From positions 4,904,273 through 4,968,272 of the forward strand of contig OZ021723.1 of assembly GCA_963978545.1 (NCBI GenBank): a DNA stretch of 64,000 bases. The letters run 5' to 3'. The position numbers and the translations under genes were made by a program. Below the pieces are notes generated by a model that saw only the letters and a program-made list of their open reading frames with translations, searched no databases and was not told the origin of the DNA. This DNA is from Linyphia triangularis (lineage: Eukaryota > Arthropoda > Arachnida > Araneae > Linyphiidae). Shown here piece by piece: positions 32,913 to 43,187 of the stretch; position 1 is the stretch's first letter; the number at the start of each line of letters is the position of its first letter.

Positions 32913-35900
32913 TTTTTTTTAGCACTTTGTAACATTCAGGAGTCCAGATGATCTCCCGTTTTCTTACTTTTCCTTTAAGTGCATCAGTCAAAGGTGCAGC
33001 TATAACTGAAAACATAGGAATATAGCGGCTATAGTAACCAGCAACTCCCAGGAAGGCTCTGACGGCTGTTTTCATTTTAGGCACAGGGAAATTCGTAAAG
33101 GCTTCGATTTTAATCTCCGAGGGGTTTACTTGATGAATTTGAGTTTCATCTTTCTTTCCATGTAATTCTACAAAGTAGTTTGTTTCAAAAAATTTTCCTG
33201 AAATAGTTCCTGGACCAGGCCAATGAGGAGCGATCTTGTTTGCCTTGGAAGTGGACACTACGAGAACCAAATCCCCTTCTTGAAATTCCCTTTTGATTGC
33301 TCTTTTATCATACCATGTCTTGTTCTTGAGCTGTACAGCTTCCATGTTTTCTACTGCTACTTCTTGACATTGCTTCAATCTGTTGATTAAAGAAAATACA
33401 TATTCAGTCACAGGGCTCTCTTCCTCTTCAGGATCCATCCAGTGTTCGAACAGTAAGGTTAACAGTGTTCGTAAGTTTTTTCCATGAACGAGTTCAGCAG
33501 GAGTAAATCCTGTAGCTGCATGTGTTACAGATCGAAGAGCAAAGAGTGCAGGACAGATCACCTGTTCCCAATCTGCTTCGGCTTCAAGGCACAAAACTCT
33601 TAGAATTCGTTTGATTGTTCTATGGAATCTTTCGACAGGATTGCTCTGTGGGTGATACACTGAACTGTGTACTACTTTAATCCCAGTGTTTTCTAGAAAG
33701 GTTGTGGTAAGTTCACTCATAAATGAAGTCCCTTGATCACATTGAAGTTGTTTAGGAAACCCCATTCTACTGAAAATTTGCATCAAAGCATCAATTACTG
33801 ATGTAGAAGTGATATCGGCCACAGGAATGGCATCAGGGTACTTTGATGATAGGCACATAGCAGTGATTAAGTAACGTTTTCCACCTGTGGATACTGGAAG
33901 GGGTCCAACCGCATCAACATTAATTTTGGAGAAAACTTCTTGTATAACTGGAACTAATTTCATAGGAGCCTTCTTTCTGTCATTTGGCTTCCCTACACGC
34001 TGGCACTTATCACAGCTGCGAACGTAGTCTTCAATTTCTTTATAACAGTTAGGCCAAAAAAAATATCTGGAAAGAATGTCTTTGGTCTTCGTAACTCCTA
34101 AATGACCTGATGTACCCTCATGGCATAGAGCCTTTAAACGTTCTTTAAATTTTTCTGGAACAAGCAGCAAAAACCTCTCATTTCCTGTTTTATCAGTCCT
34201 CCTTTTTATCAAAAGATTATTCTTACTGATGAGTATATCACTTGACGATCCTTCTTTATTGGTTTTAGAAGCTTCTTCCCAAAACGGCTGTAACTCTGGG
34301 CTTTCTCTTTGAGCCATAGCAAAATCAGAAGGTTTCACTTCCAGGAGTGAAAGTGCAGGTTCCTGTTGAACTTGAACTGGGGGTAACATGATCTCGTTAT
34401 CCTTACTAAGATTTAGCACTGAACTTTCCGGTGTAGAAACTTCATCTGCTTCGGCGTCTTCTCCTTTTCCTAGATCAGCTTCAGCTTCTTTCTCTCTGTT
34501 GGCGATTTCCTTCAACCTTCGCTGAGCTCTGGTTTGGATGGCGTTAACTTCTTCAGGATTAATTCCAATTTCTTTCCTTCTACCTTCAAGCAATGCAGCA
34601 GTTCGATTTCCTAACAGATATCTGCCTTGATCCAATGGGTTCTGAATCACAGCTGCTTTTGTGAGAATATTCCCCAACTCACATTCTATCTCTACTTCAG
34701 CAATCGGTAGGCAGGACATACTTTCATCCAGAAGATGCCGCACCCAAACTTGTTCTCCAGTCATCATATCTGAAGTAACATACTTCTGGCAGATCACATC
34801 AATAGTTGAACCAGTGTCTCTGAGAATAGACATGTCTGTCCCATTCACTTTTCCAGACAGGATAAAAGGATTCAATAACTTGTCCTCTGAACTGAAAGTT
34901 ATTCTATTTATAGAAGCAGTTGTGGTTGATTTCTTCTTTAATTCAGGACAATTTGGTCTCAAATGCTGAGTTGAGTCGAATTCATAACAACGTAGCTGCC
35001 TTCGTGTTTCCAAATTTTGTTCATTCCTGGAATTTCTTTTAATCTCTGGTCTACCTTGAGCTTGATTTCTGTAGGGAGTAGAGTTTTCTATTCTGGCTTT
35101 GGAATCCACTGGAAGTTTTGTTCGCCACTTAGGAATATTCTTTTCCCCATTTCTCTCGGGAATTTTTCTCTTAAAGTCCCCATGTATGTTGTCATAAGCA
35201 TCAAGTTTTGAAGCTAATTCTATAGGAGAAGTTATGTTTCCCCATTCTTCCACGAAATGATCCTTCACTTCGTTAGGCACACGACGCTTCAACTGGTCCA
35301 CCACCATAAGACCCAAAAGTTGTTCGTAAGTAGTTATTTCTAAGCCAGTCACCCATTCTTGACAGTAATTGTGGAGTTCATATGCAAAGTCACTCCATGT
35401 AGATTCTGCATTTTTTTGGTGTCGAACAAACATCTGCCTAAATCTCTCTGGACTTAACTTAAATCTCTTAAGAAGCAGCTTTTTAACATGGTCATAGTCT
35501 TTTGCCAATTCAGATGGCTCACGGGCAATCAATTGGGTTATGTCAGATGGTAACAGTCCTATCAGGTGAGATACCCAATCCGTCGATGGGATTCCAGCCC
35601 ATTCTGCTTGCCTTTCAAAGAGTAACAAATACAGACTGATGTCGGTTTGTTTATCATCAAACTTCTGCATGAGGTGTCGAAGCTCAACTCTTGATCTTTG
35701 TGGATCATTTTGCATAACTATAGGTCCTCTTTCCGATTTCAACTGGAGTTTTTGCAGCTCGTATTCTTGTTGTAGTTTTATTCTTTCTTGTTCTTGTTCA
35801 AACTTTTCTTTTTCAAGTTCACGTTGCAATTTCAGTCTTTCCTGTTCTTGTTCGAATCTTTCTTTTTGTAGTTCCGCTTGTTTGTTTGCATGTTCTGCTT

Positions 35901-36135
35901 CCTCACGTTCTTTCCTACTCTCCATTACTACAATTATCTGTTCCTTAACGTAATCTTCGTCATAATTAACACTTGTAGTGATTAATTTCTTAAGATCTAC
36001 CAGTTTAAGACCAGGTGTTACTCTTTCACCTAACTCTTCTGCTAACACCCTCAAATCTTCTTTCTTAGCACGACCCAAAAAAGACATTTTTAAATGTAAT
36101 AATTTACTAGAGAATTTATATTCTTCACCTAACAC
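32866..36135 (-). CDS. Gag-Pol polyprotein with gag, protease, integrase and a reverse transcriptase remnant
   Basis: The frame has 1089 codons. A likely start is the second Met (residue 17, position 36087; MSFLGRAKKEDL), which opens a short helical region. Residues 70-135 are a charged coiled coil (repeats of FEQEQER). Residues 140-320 resemble gypsy gag. A zinc knuckle lies at 383-396 (C383, H391, C396), but the second Cys is Phe386. The protease motif is D440-T441-G442. Integrase spans about 660-1005, with H672, H678, C708 and C711 as the zinc-binding residues and D741, D800 and E835 as the catalytic triad, followed by a GPG-type C-terminal module near 973. After residue 1010 the frame switches directly to the end of reverse transcriptase (KTAVRAFLGVAGYYSRYIP); fingers and palm are missing. 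Downstream, RNase H is frameshifted. Integrase and protease look intact; reverse transcription must come from elsewhere. Confidence 0.92.
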   Translation of the reverse strand: MLGEEYKFSSKLLHLKMSFLGRAKKEDLRVLAEELGERVTPGLKLVDLKKLITTSVNYDEDYVKEQIIVVMESRKEREEAEHANKQAELQKERFEQEQERLKLQRELEKEKFEQEQERIKLQQEYELQKLQLKSERGPIVMQNDPQRSRVELRHLMQKFDDKQTDISLYLLLFERQAEWAGIPSTDWVSHLIGLLPSDITQLIAREPSELAKDYDHVKKLLLKRFKLSPERFRQMFVRHQKNAESTWSDFAYELHNYCQEWVTGLEITTYEQLLGLMVVDQLKRRVPNEVKDHFVEEWGNITSPIELASKLDAYDNIHGDFKRKIPERNGEKNIPKWRTKLPVDSKARIENSTPYRNQAQGRPEIKRNSRNEQNLETRRQLRCYEFDSTQHLRPNCPELKKKSTTTASINRITFSSEDKLLNPFILSGKVNGTDMSILRDTGSTIDVICQKYVTSDMMTGEQVWVRHLLDESMSCLPIAEVEIECELGNILTKAAVIQNPLDQGRYLLGNRTAALLEGRRKEIGINPEEVNAIQTRAQRRLKEIANREKEAEADLGKGEDAEADEVSTPESSVLNLSKDNEIMLPPVQVQQEPALSLLEVKPSDFAMAQRESPELQPFWEEASKTNKEGSSSDILISKNNLLIKRRTDKTGNERFLLLVPEKFKERLKALCHEGTSGHLGVTKTKDILSRYFFWPNCYKEIEDYVRSCDKCQRVGKPNDRKKAPMKLVPVIQEVFSKINVDAVGPLPVSTGGKRYLITAMCLSSKYPDAIPVADITSTSVIDALMQIFSRMGFPKQLQCDQGTSFMSELTTTFLENTGIKVVHSSVYHPQSNPVERFHRTIKRILRVLCLEAEADWEQVICPALFALRSVTHAATGFTPAELVHGKNLRTLLTLLFEHWMDPEEEESPVTEYVFSLINRLKQCQEVAVENMEAVQLKNKTWYDKRAIKREFQEGDLVLVVSTSKANKIAPHWPGPGTISGKFFETNYFVELHGKKDETQIHQVNPSEIKIEAFTNFPVPKMKTAVRAFLGVAGYYSRYIPMFSVIAAPLTDALKGKVRKREIIWTPECYKVLKKIELLLFGWTEICGEN

Positions 36136-38013
36136 AGAACACCCTCAAATTTATAATTATTCTTGTAAATATAATATAAATTTTATACCCCTTTATCACT
36201 ACAAAATATTCAAGTACGAAAATTTATCATAGAATAGGAACATAAATGCTTTCAAAAAGAATTCAAAATTTTTAGCACTTAATTTCAGCAATTGCAATAT
36301 TTAAAACTCAAATCAAATTAATTGCATCTAGTTTAAGTATATAGCAATCACATTTTTTTTTTTTTTTAAAAAGAGAACATGAAATAGAATATTCAGAAAT
36401 AAACTTCAGATCAAGAACAAAAAATATCTAGAACTAGACTTCACTTAAAACCAACTCTTTTACAACTTGTAACTAAAATTAGATTCAAATTACTTTTGTT
36501 TTAGTAATTTCCAATTCTTCGAAACGTTAGCACAAACCCAAAGCATTTGTTATAACTGGTACCTAAATAAGTGTTCTTGTTACAAGAATCTTACCAGATA
36601 TTATATTATGGTATATATATAATTATAGTAGCACAAATAATCAAATATAGCATTAAATTCATACCATGTTAAAAGAAGACCTTCAAAAGATATAAATTCA
36701 AATACTATCATTATTTAAATGCATGTACCAGATACTAAACAAAACTAGTTTTAAATAAATTTCAAAGAACTTAAAAATCAACTATGAAGCTGAAAATCAT
36801 AAAATACAATTATTTTCACTTTAATTGTAATTATATCCGAGGGCCGGATAATTCCTTTTATTTTCTTCACCAGAAAATGGACTTGCTCCACCACCAGTTT
36901 TAAAATCACTCTTGATCTACGATGAGTAAATAATTATAACTCACGTCAGATGAGGCAAATTAATCACTTGAATACTGCACACAAATGATATATGTACACA
37001 CTCCATAAGTAATCATTACATTATTTTCATTTGAAATATTGCACACAAACGAAACTAGAACCTTTCTCGGAACCGAAACTAAACACCTCTTGAATAACTC
37101 AAGCACTAAATACCAACCACAAATTAGCACTTTCGATAAATTACACTTGAATTACAAACATTGAAACTCGCAACGTATCACCAATCTTGAAGTATTGCAC
37201 TCCATTTAACCACTTAGAAAACAGAACTTATGATTCACGAAGCGCTAAACACGAACACCACTCTTGAATCAAAACACAACAAAATCTTCAAAATGAAGTA
37301 TTCTTTTCTCTTCTCAGGACAGGATGTCACTGGCGATCTTCAGGACGAAGAAAAATTATCAATCTGGACGGATGTCCATCAAAATCTGTAGAAACAGAAC
37401 TTGTCATTCACTAATGCTGACAACGAAACACAAACACCACTCTTAAAAGAAAAAACACAATATCTTCAGGTTGAAGAGGGTTCTTCTTTTCTCAGGACAG
37501 GATGTCACTGGTGATCTTCAGGACGAAGAAAAATTATCGATCTGGACGGATGTCCATCAAAATCTGTAGAAACAGAACTTGTCATTCACTAATGCTGACA
37601 ACGAAACACAAACACCACACTTAAAAGAAAAAACACAATATCTTCAGGTTGAAGTGGTTATTCTTTTCTCAGGACAGGATGTCACTGGTGATCTTCAGGA
37701 CGAAGAAAAATTATCAATCTGGACGGATGTCCATCAAAATCTGTAGACCGGATGTCCACACTGAATCGAGGCTTTTCAGTTAATTTAATAAGCAAATTGC
37801 AATGCTTACCATTCTACACGACGAGTGTCCATACTCGGACATTTATAGGTTTCAGCAACACAAGAAATATATAAGCAAAGCTTGCTTAATATTCCACACG
37901 ATGGATGTCCATCAGGTACTCTTCGCGCCAAAATAACGGTCGTTATTCATTTCGTCGTTAAAATAAAAACTTACAGTTCTTTTTCAAAACAACGGTTGTT
38001 TCAGGTTCAAAAA
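36136..38013 (-). other. 5' leader of the LTR element
   Basis: About 1.9 kb of AT-rich non-coding sequence between the primer site and the gag-pol frame. It contains a 178-bp tandem repeat near its 5' end. It would hold packaging signals in such elements, but none can be identified by eye. Confidence 0.6.
37283..37745 (-). repeat. 178-bp tandem repeat in the LTR element leader
   Basis: CTCAGGACAGGATGTCACTG starts at 37313, 37491 and 37668. Each is followed by GATCTTCAGGACGAAG and CTGGACGGATGTCCATCAAA. The last unit is incomplete on its right side. Units are highly similar, so the array is recent. Confidence 0.9.
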
Positions 38014-38030
38014 TCCCACCGCTGGAACCA
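38014..38030 (-). other. primer binding site of the LTR element
   Basis: The minus-strand sequence is TGGTTCCAGCGGTGGGA, eight nt inside the 5' LTR. It is complementary to a tRNA 3' end terminating in CCA, and the match seems to continue into a TΨC-arm-like GGTTCAAA. A leucine-type tRNA primer is possible but unproven. Confidence 0.65.
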
Positions 38031-38038
38031 ATCTTAGC

Positions 38039-38261
38039 TGTGGTATCGTGGTCGAGTAAAAATTTCATTTTGAACGAAAACAAAACACATTTATTTTAAG
38101 AACTTCACAAGGAGCAGGTGTTAGTGTTCCATTTCTGCATCGTCTGGTCTCTCATAGGAGACCAATCAAAAAAACAACATAACAAAATACAATCTTCAAA
38201 TAACTGTTTTGTGGCGCCCTCTATATTTTACAACAGCAATTAACAGTTACAATACGTTACA
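38039..38261 (-). repeat. 5' LTR (right on the + strand)
   Basis: 223 bp. It looks identical to 32324-32546, and CTAG follows it at 38262-38265. Confidence 0.95.
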
Positions 38262-39012
38262 CTAGCAAGAAAAAAAAATCATACACATAATCAAAATTTG
38301 CAACTACAAACACAGTGATATAAAAAAAGGCCAACCTCTGATTACAGCTCTTGGTTGTGACTCACTTAACAATGTACGTTTACTTAGTTTATTTTTAAAA
38401 TTTAAGTTCCGCTCCCATAAAAATTTACGCTGCTTGAGGTTGGCGCCCGTCTTAATCACTAAACTTTGCAATTCACCACACAGTAAAAACTTTCCGAAAT
38501 GTATGTATGAATCAAACAAAAGCTTACCACAAACACATCTGTTTTCTACAATTTAAAAATCCTTCATAGAGATTCCAATACGAGCTTTTCAGCACAATTT
38601 CTCTATACCATTTCGAAAATTACATTTACGTGAACTGGAAAATTTACCACTACATTGAAATTTCCTACTCATCCAAATAAAATCATACCTCCTCCAATAT
38701 TCGTCCATGAATTAGTTTAGATGCAAACATTGTCAAAATTCCTACGACGGGCACCAACCTCAAGCAGCGTAAATTTTTATGGGAGCGGAACTTAAATTTT
38801 AAAAATAAACTAAGTAAACGTACATTGTTAAGTGAGTCCCAACCAAGAGCTGTAATCAGAGGTTGGCCTTTTTTTATATCACTGTGTTTGTAGTTGCAAA
38901 TTTTGATTATGTGTATGATTTTTTTTTCTTGCTAGAAAGTTTTTTGTGTTTTTGAGGTTGGCGGTTTTTCTACTTTTCAAAAGTTTTTTTGGGGGGTAAT
39001 AATTCCATCTAT

Positions 39013-39761
39013 CATGGGCACCGCCAGGAATATTTGCAGGGGGGTGCAAGACTAGATTTTTATCAAAATAATTAATTTTTTTAGAAATGTTAATTAATAA
39101 GTGTGCAATGCTAATTAATAATTTTGCAATGTTAATTAATAATTATGCAATCTTAATTAATAATTATCCATTATAAATTATATTCTTTGAGAATAGTAAA
39201 AACTCATGGTACTATATATTTTTGAAAGCGCAACCCTGTTAAAGAGAAAAAAAGAAAAAAAAATAGTAAAATTATTAAAATATATATTTTTAACGATTTT
39301 TTTTTATCATCCAACTCATGGCATTTAAGAGACAGTGTGTAGAATAGAGGAACTAAAAAACACGAAGGCAGTGTTGGAATATGTTCAATTGAATTCTAAA
39401 AATAGATTTCAAGATTGTATATCTGATGGCCTTTAAAACAAAACATTTTCCTAGAATTTTGAGAACTGCACAGGAAATGATTATACAATAAAAGGAATAA
39501 ATACTTCTACTCATCAGCCTCTAATAATTATAGACAACAAGCCCCAGAAAATTGTCACGCAAGTAGCTATAAAAAACGACATAGGAAAATAAACAAAAGA
39601 CTAAATTAATAGAAAAAATTGCTCATTGTAACATAAAAGTATAAACGTCATAGGTGTTTTTTTTTATCTTGGAATTTTCATCTTTTTCCTCATTTTTTTT
39701 AAATTTTCAAGAGCCAGGGGATGCAAGTGCACCTCCTTGCACCCTCCTTAGGGCGCCCATG
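39013..39761. mobile_element. hAT-like MITE
   Basis: The ends are CATGGGCACCGCC and GGGCGCCCATG, with GGGTGCAAG and CTTGCACCC as inverted subterminal motifs. The flanks CCATCTAT (39005-39012) and CCATCTCT (39762-39769) are an 8-bp duplication with one mismatch. It begins 17 nt after the foldback element ends. Confidence 0.7.
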
Positions 39762-40502
39762 CCATCTCTAGGTGTAATGACTCAGCATAAAGCCTCTCTG
39801 GCCTTAGTGCTCAAATTTAAAAAAAAAAATATTAAAAAAAACAAAACACTATATCATATACCTAGGTTCTACTGAATATACAATCTCTATATATTTTTAA
39901 GAACATATCAATTTACTTTGTAATCTATGTTTTATTTACACAATTGAAATTGTTAAGGAAGAGTTTTTAATATGATTTACAAATCAAGGACAAACAATGG
40001 AAGAGAAGGAAAGGTTGAAATACATTACGTCAGTATTTATGCCATTAGAATAATTACATCATTTGTCTTGTGATTTAGTATACTTATTAGATATACTGGC
40101 CTAACTTACTTACTAACTAATTACTGATTTAAACTCAAATTTAAACAATGACGGGATTTATGCATATGCAGATAACTAACTTCAACATTTTACTACAAAG
40201 ACAATTTCCAGATATCTGTAAGAACATGCATATTTACTTTGCAGTCGTCATTGTATTTATACCATTTAAATTGTTAAGGAAAAGATTTTGCTTGAAAAGA
40301 TACATCAAGGACAAACATTGGAAAAGTTAAAAAGATTGAATCATACTATAACTGTATTTATGCATGTCATTATATCCATTAAAGTCAACGTTTATAATGA
40401 CAATATCATCCCAAAGTTAAGCACGTGGCTGTAAATATTACGTAATTGGAAGTTTTGTGCTAAGGTTGAATTTTATTAGATACAGCAATAATGATTAAGT
40501 GG

Positions 40503-40679
40503 TTGGTTGTTATCAGATTATCTGGCGCCGTCAGCAACACGAGGGCTATAATGCACCAAAACATTTGTCATTAGACAAGCCAACATACATTTACAAACAC
40601 CCATGCCTAACACGAGACTCGAACCCTCAACCTCGCGATCTAGAAGCTAGCACGCTAACCACTATACAGTTTGGTCGGC
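40503..40679 (-). mobile_element. tRNA-derived SINE, family 1, copy 4
   Basis: Flanked by AATGATTAAGTGG and AATGAGTAAGTGG (13 bp, one mismatch; 40490-40502 and 40680-40692). The B-box reads GACTCGAACCCTC on the + strand. Confidence 0.92.
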
Positions 40680-40722
40680 AATGAGTAAGTGGATCTGGGA
40701 CTCAAAATTTTTTTAATTATAA

Positions 40723-40727
<5 letters not shown>

Positions 40728-40768
<41 letters not shown>

Positions 40769-40770
40769 GT
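40728..40770. repeat. (TTA)n microsatellite
   Basis: A short TTA array directly after a T tract, about 50 nt beyond the SINE copy at 40503-40679. Confidence 0.85.
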
Positions 40771-41464
40771 AAGAAAATAATACAAATATTTTTAAACAAA
40801 ATAGCAGAACAAATTTTTTCTATCTTTAGTGTAGAACTTGAAATACTTAAGTTTTTGTTAAATGACAACTCTATCGCAGACATGATATCTTGAAACTTTG
40901 AAACTGTTTTTCTCAGTGATGCCTTTTTGTCCCTTTTTTTTAGTTTATATTGATATAACTCAAAAACTATTTATTATAAATCAATGTAACTTTCCAAAAT
41001 TATTTTTTATATATATTTCTTTAATTTTCCTTCGGAAATTATGTTTTTTTATTTAACTTTTTTCAAATGTTTTTGAAGCTTGGCATACTATGGATTTTAT
41101 GCAGCTTTTGCACAAAATATTTTTTTATTATTATTATTTTTTTTTTTTTCTTTTTCTAATTACTTTATTGAAAAATCAGGACAGTTTTTAATATGAATTA
41201 TACGAAGTAATTTAAGGCAAAAATTAAACGATTTCTTAAAAAGGTTTTTAAATATATCAAATTTAGGTTTTTTAAGTTTAAAAAAAAAATATTGAAATTT
41301 TAAATAGTTATTTTAGTTTATTTAGTCAATCACAAGCGTAACCCCCCCCCCCCCCAATAACAAAACACAACGTTCCATTTTTCAATTTCATTATTGTGCT
41401 TTAATCCTGTCTTTCAAAAGTGGGACATATTCTTTGAAGCAATATTTCAGCAGAAAACTAACTA

Positions 41465-42154
41465 TCCCCCAAAAAAACACTTTTGAAAATGGCCAACCTC
41501 TGATTAGAACTCTCGGTTGTGACACGCTTACGAATGTATGCTTACTTAATTTATTTTTAACATTCAAGTTCCGCTCCCATAAAAATTTGCGCTGCTTGAG
41601 GTTGGCGCCCGTCATAGGAATATTAACAATGCTTGCGTTTAAACTAATTTATGGATGTTTGCACGAATATTTGAGTTTATGATTTCATTTGGATGGGTAG
41701 GAAATACAAAGTGGTGTAAATATTCATGCTCGTGTAATTTTCAAAATAGTATAGAGAAAATGTGCTCAAACGCTTGCATTTGAATCGTTATTAAGAATTT
41801 TTTAAGTAGGAAACTAAAGTGTTTCTGGTAAGCTTTTGTTTGGTTGATACATACATTTTGGAAAGTTTTTATGTGTGGGGGGTTTTAAAGGTTAGTACTT
41901 AAGACGGGCGCCAACCTCAAGCAGCGTAAATTTTTATGGGAGCGGAACTTAAATGTTAAAAATAAATTAAGTAAGCATACATTCGTAAGCGAGTCACAAC
42001 CGAGAGTTCTAATCAGAGGTTGGCCATTTTTTTATATCACTGTGTTTGTGGCTGAAAATTTTCATCATGTTTATGATTTTTTTATTGTAAGAAAGTTTTT
42101 TGTGTTTTTGAGGTTGGTGGTTCTTCTACTTTTCAAAAGTGTTTTTTTGGGGGA
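41465..42154. mobile_element. foldback element copy 2
   Basis: The tips are TCCCCCAAAAAAACACTTTT and its inverse, with TA outside both (41463-41464 and 42155-42156). The arms share GAGGTTGGCGCCCGTC, CCATAAAAATTTGCGCTGCT and TGGCCAACCTCTGATTAGA with copy 1. The left arm lacks about 110 bp that the right arm retains. The loop lies in the opposite orientation compared with copy 1. Confidence 0.85.
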
Positions 42155-42234
42155 TATCATAAATTTTTTTTAAACACTGACGACTTCTCTTTTTGAATTT
42201 GTCCGTTTCATCGTTTTTCTATTTATCCCCTATG

Positions 42235-42625
42235 GTAAACCTGGTACCAGGGATATTCATAATTCTTCAAACTGAGTTCGACGATACCTTACATGCAATA
42301 ATTATCTTTAAAATTCATAAACCGAAAGTGGTACCAATAGCATACCTGGTACTTTAAACATTCATAATTCATCAAAACAAAAGTCCAACATGCCATATTT
42401 AGCTTGGAAATAGATAAACCTAAAGTGGTACTACCTATGCTATATCTGGTACCTTAAACATTCATAATTTTTCAAGACAAGCCTAACGACACCCAACATG
42501 CCATATTTATCTTCAAAATTGATAAACCAGAAGTAGTACCACCTATGATACACCTGGTACCATAAATATTCATAATTCTTCAAGTTGAGTTCAATGATAT
42601 CTTGCATGCCAAAATCTACTTGAAA
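42235..42625. repeat. tandem repeat, unit about 105 bp, four units
   Basis: CTGGTAC recurs at 42241, 42346, 42446 and 42554. Each occurrence is followed by an A/T-rich ATTCATAATT, then CATGCCA or CATGCAA, then GATAAACC.AAAGTGGTAC. Units have diverged, so the array is older than the 336-bp one. Confidence 0.8.
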
Positions 42626-42773
42626 ATTGGCAAATTGGTTGAATGCGGACGGCAGTAACCATCAAAATCTACCACGAACGAGTACTAGAAACTTGTGTAT
42701 GGCAACTCAACTCCCAAAACTTAAAGAAATACGTTGCCATTGACAAAGATCCTGTCTGCCAAGTTTCAGCTCG

Positions 42774-42940
42774 ATTGGTTAGTTTGTAAGCACAACGACC
42801 TATTTTGGTGCATAATAACGACTAATCAGTCCGGGACCCACAGCTTAACGTGGATTCCGAATCACAACGAACATCCACACCTAACACAGGAATCAAATCC
42901 GGCACCTTTAACTTACAAGGCCAGAGCGTGCATCCCATTG
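42774..42940 (-). mobile_element. SINE family 2, copy
   Basis: It has GATTGGTTAGTTTGTAAGCA, CAACGACCTATTTTGGTGCA and a reverse-strand B-box ATCAAATCCGGCACC. It aligns along its length with 46493-46670. Confidence 0.75.
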
Positions 42941-43187
42941 AAAGTTTATACTAATAAATTGTTACAATTAAATATTACAAGTTTTTTTACAGTCTAATAA
43001 ATATTGCAGTATAAATTATTTTTATTATACCAAGCATTATTTTGTTTCACATAATAACCCATTGATATTTGACAAAATTTAAAATATTTTCTTAACAACA
43101 ATTTTAAAATTCACTATGAAATTACAATTTTGATGATATATGATTCTACAATTTCATTTTACAACGGAAAGTAAAAATCAACACATC

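Larger units (their letters stand above)
32324..38261 (-). mobile_element. Ty3/gypsy-type LTR retrotransposon, non-autonomous, Gmr1-like gene order
   Basis: A complete insertion of 5938 bp on the minus strand. It has two 223-bp LTRs that appear identical, TG..CA ends, a CTAG duplication, a primer binding site next to the 5' LTR, a polypurine tract next to the 3' LTR, a 1.9-kb leader, and one long gag-pol frame. The order is gag, protease, integrase, then remnants of reverse transcriptase and RNase H. Integrase before reverse transcriptase within a Ty3/gypsy-type element is the hallmark of the Gmr1-like lineage (established knowledge). Most of the reverse transcriptase and the first half of RNase H are missing. 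Identical LTRs imply a recent insertion, so mobilisation probably relied on proteins from intact relatives (inference). Confidence 0.9.
32257..38996. mobile_element. foldback element copy 1, interrupted by the LTR retrotransposon
   Basis: Excluding the insertion, the element is about 800 bp. The left arm is 32257-32323 plus 38266-38452 and the right arm is 38746-38996. The arms are nearly perfect inverted repeats (TCCCCCCAAAAAAACTTTTG at the tip; GCTCCCATAAAAATTTACGC and GAGGTTGGCGCCCGTC near the loop). TA occurs directly outside each tip, suggesting a TA target site. The loop is about 290 bp. A second copy is at 41465-42154. Confidence 0.85.
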
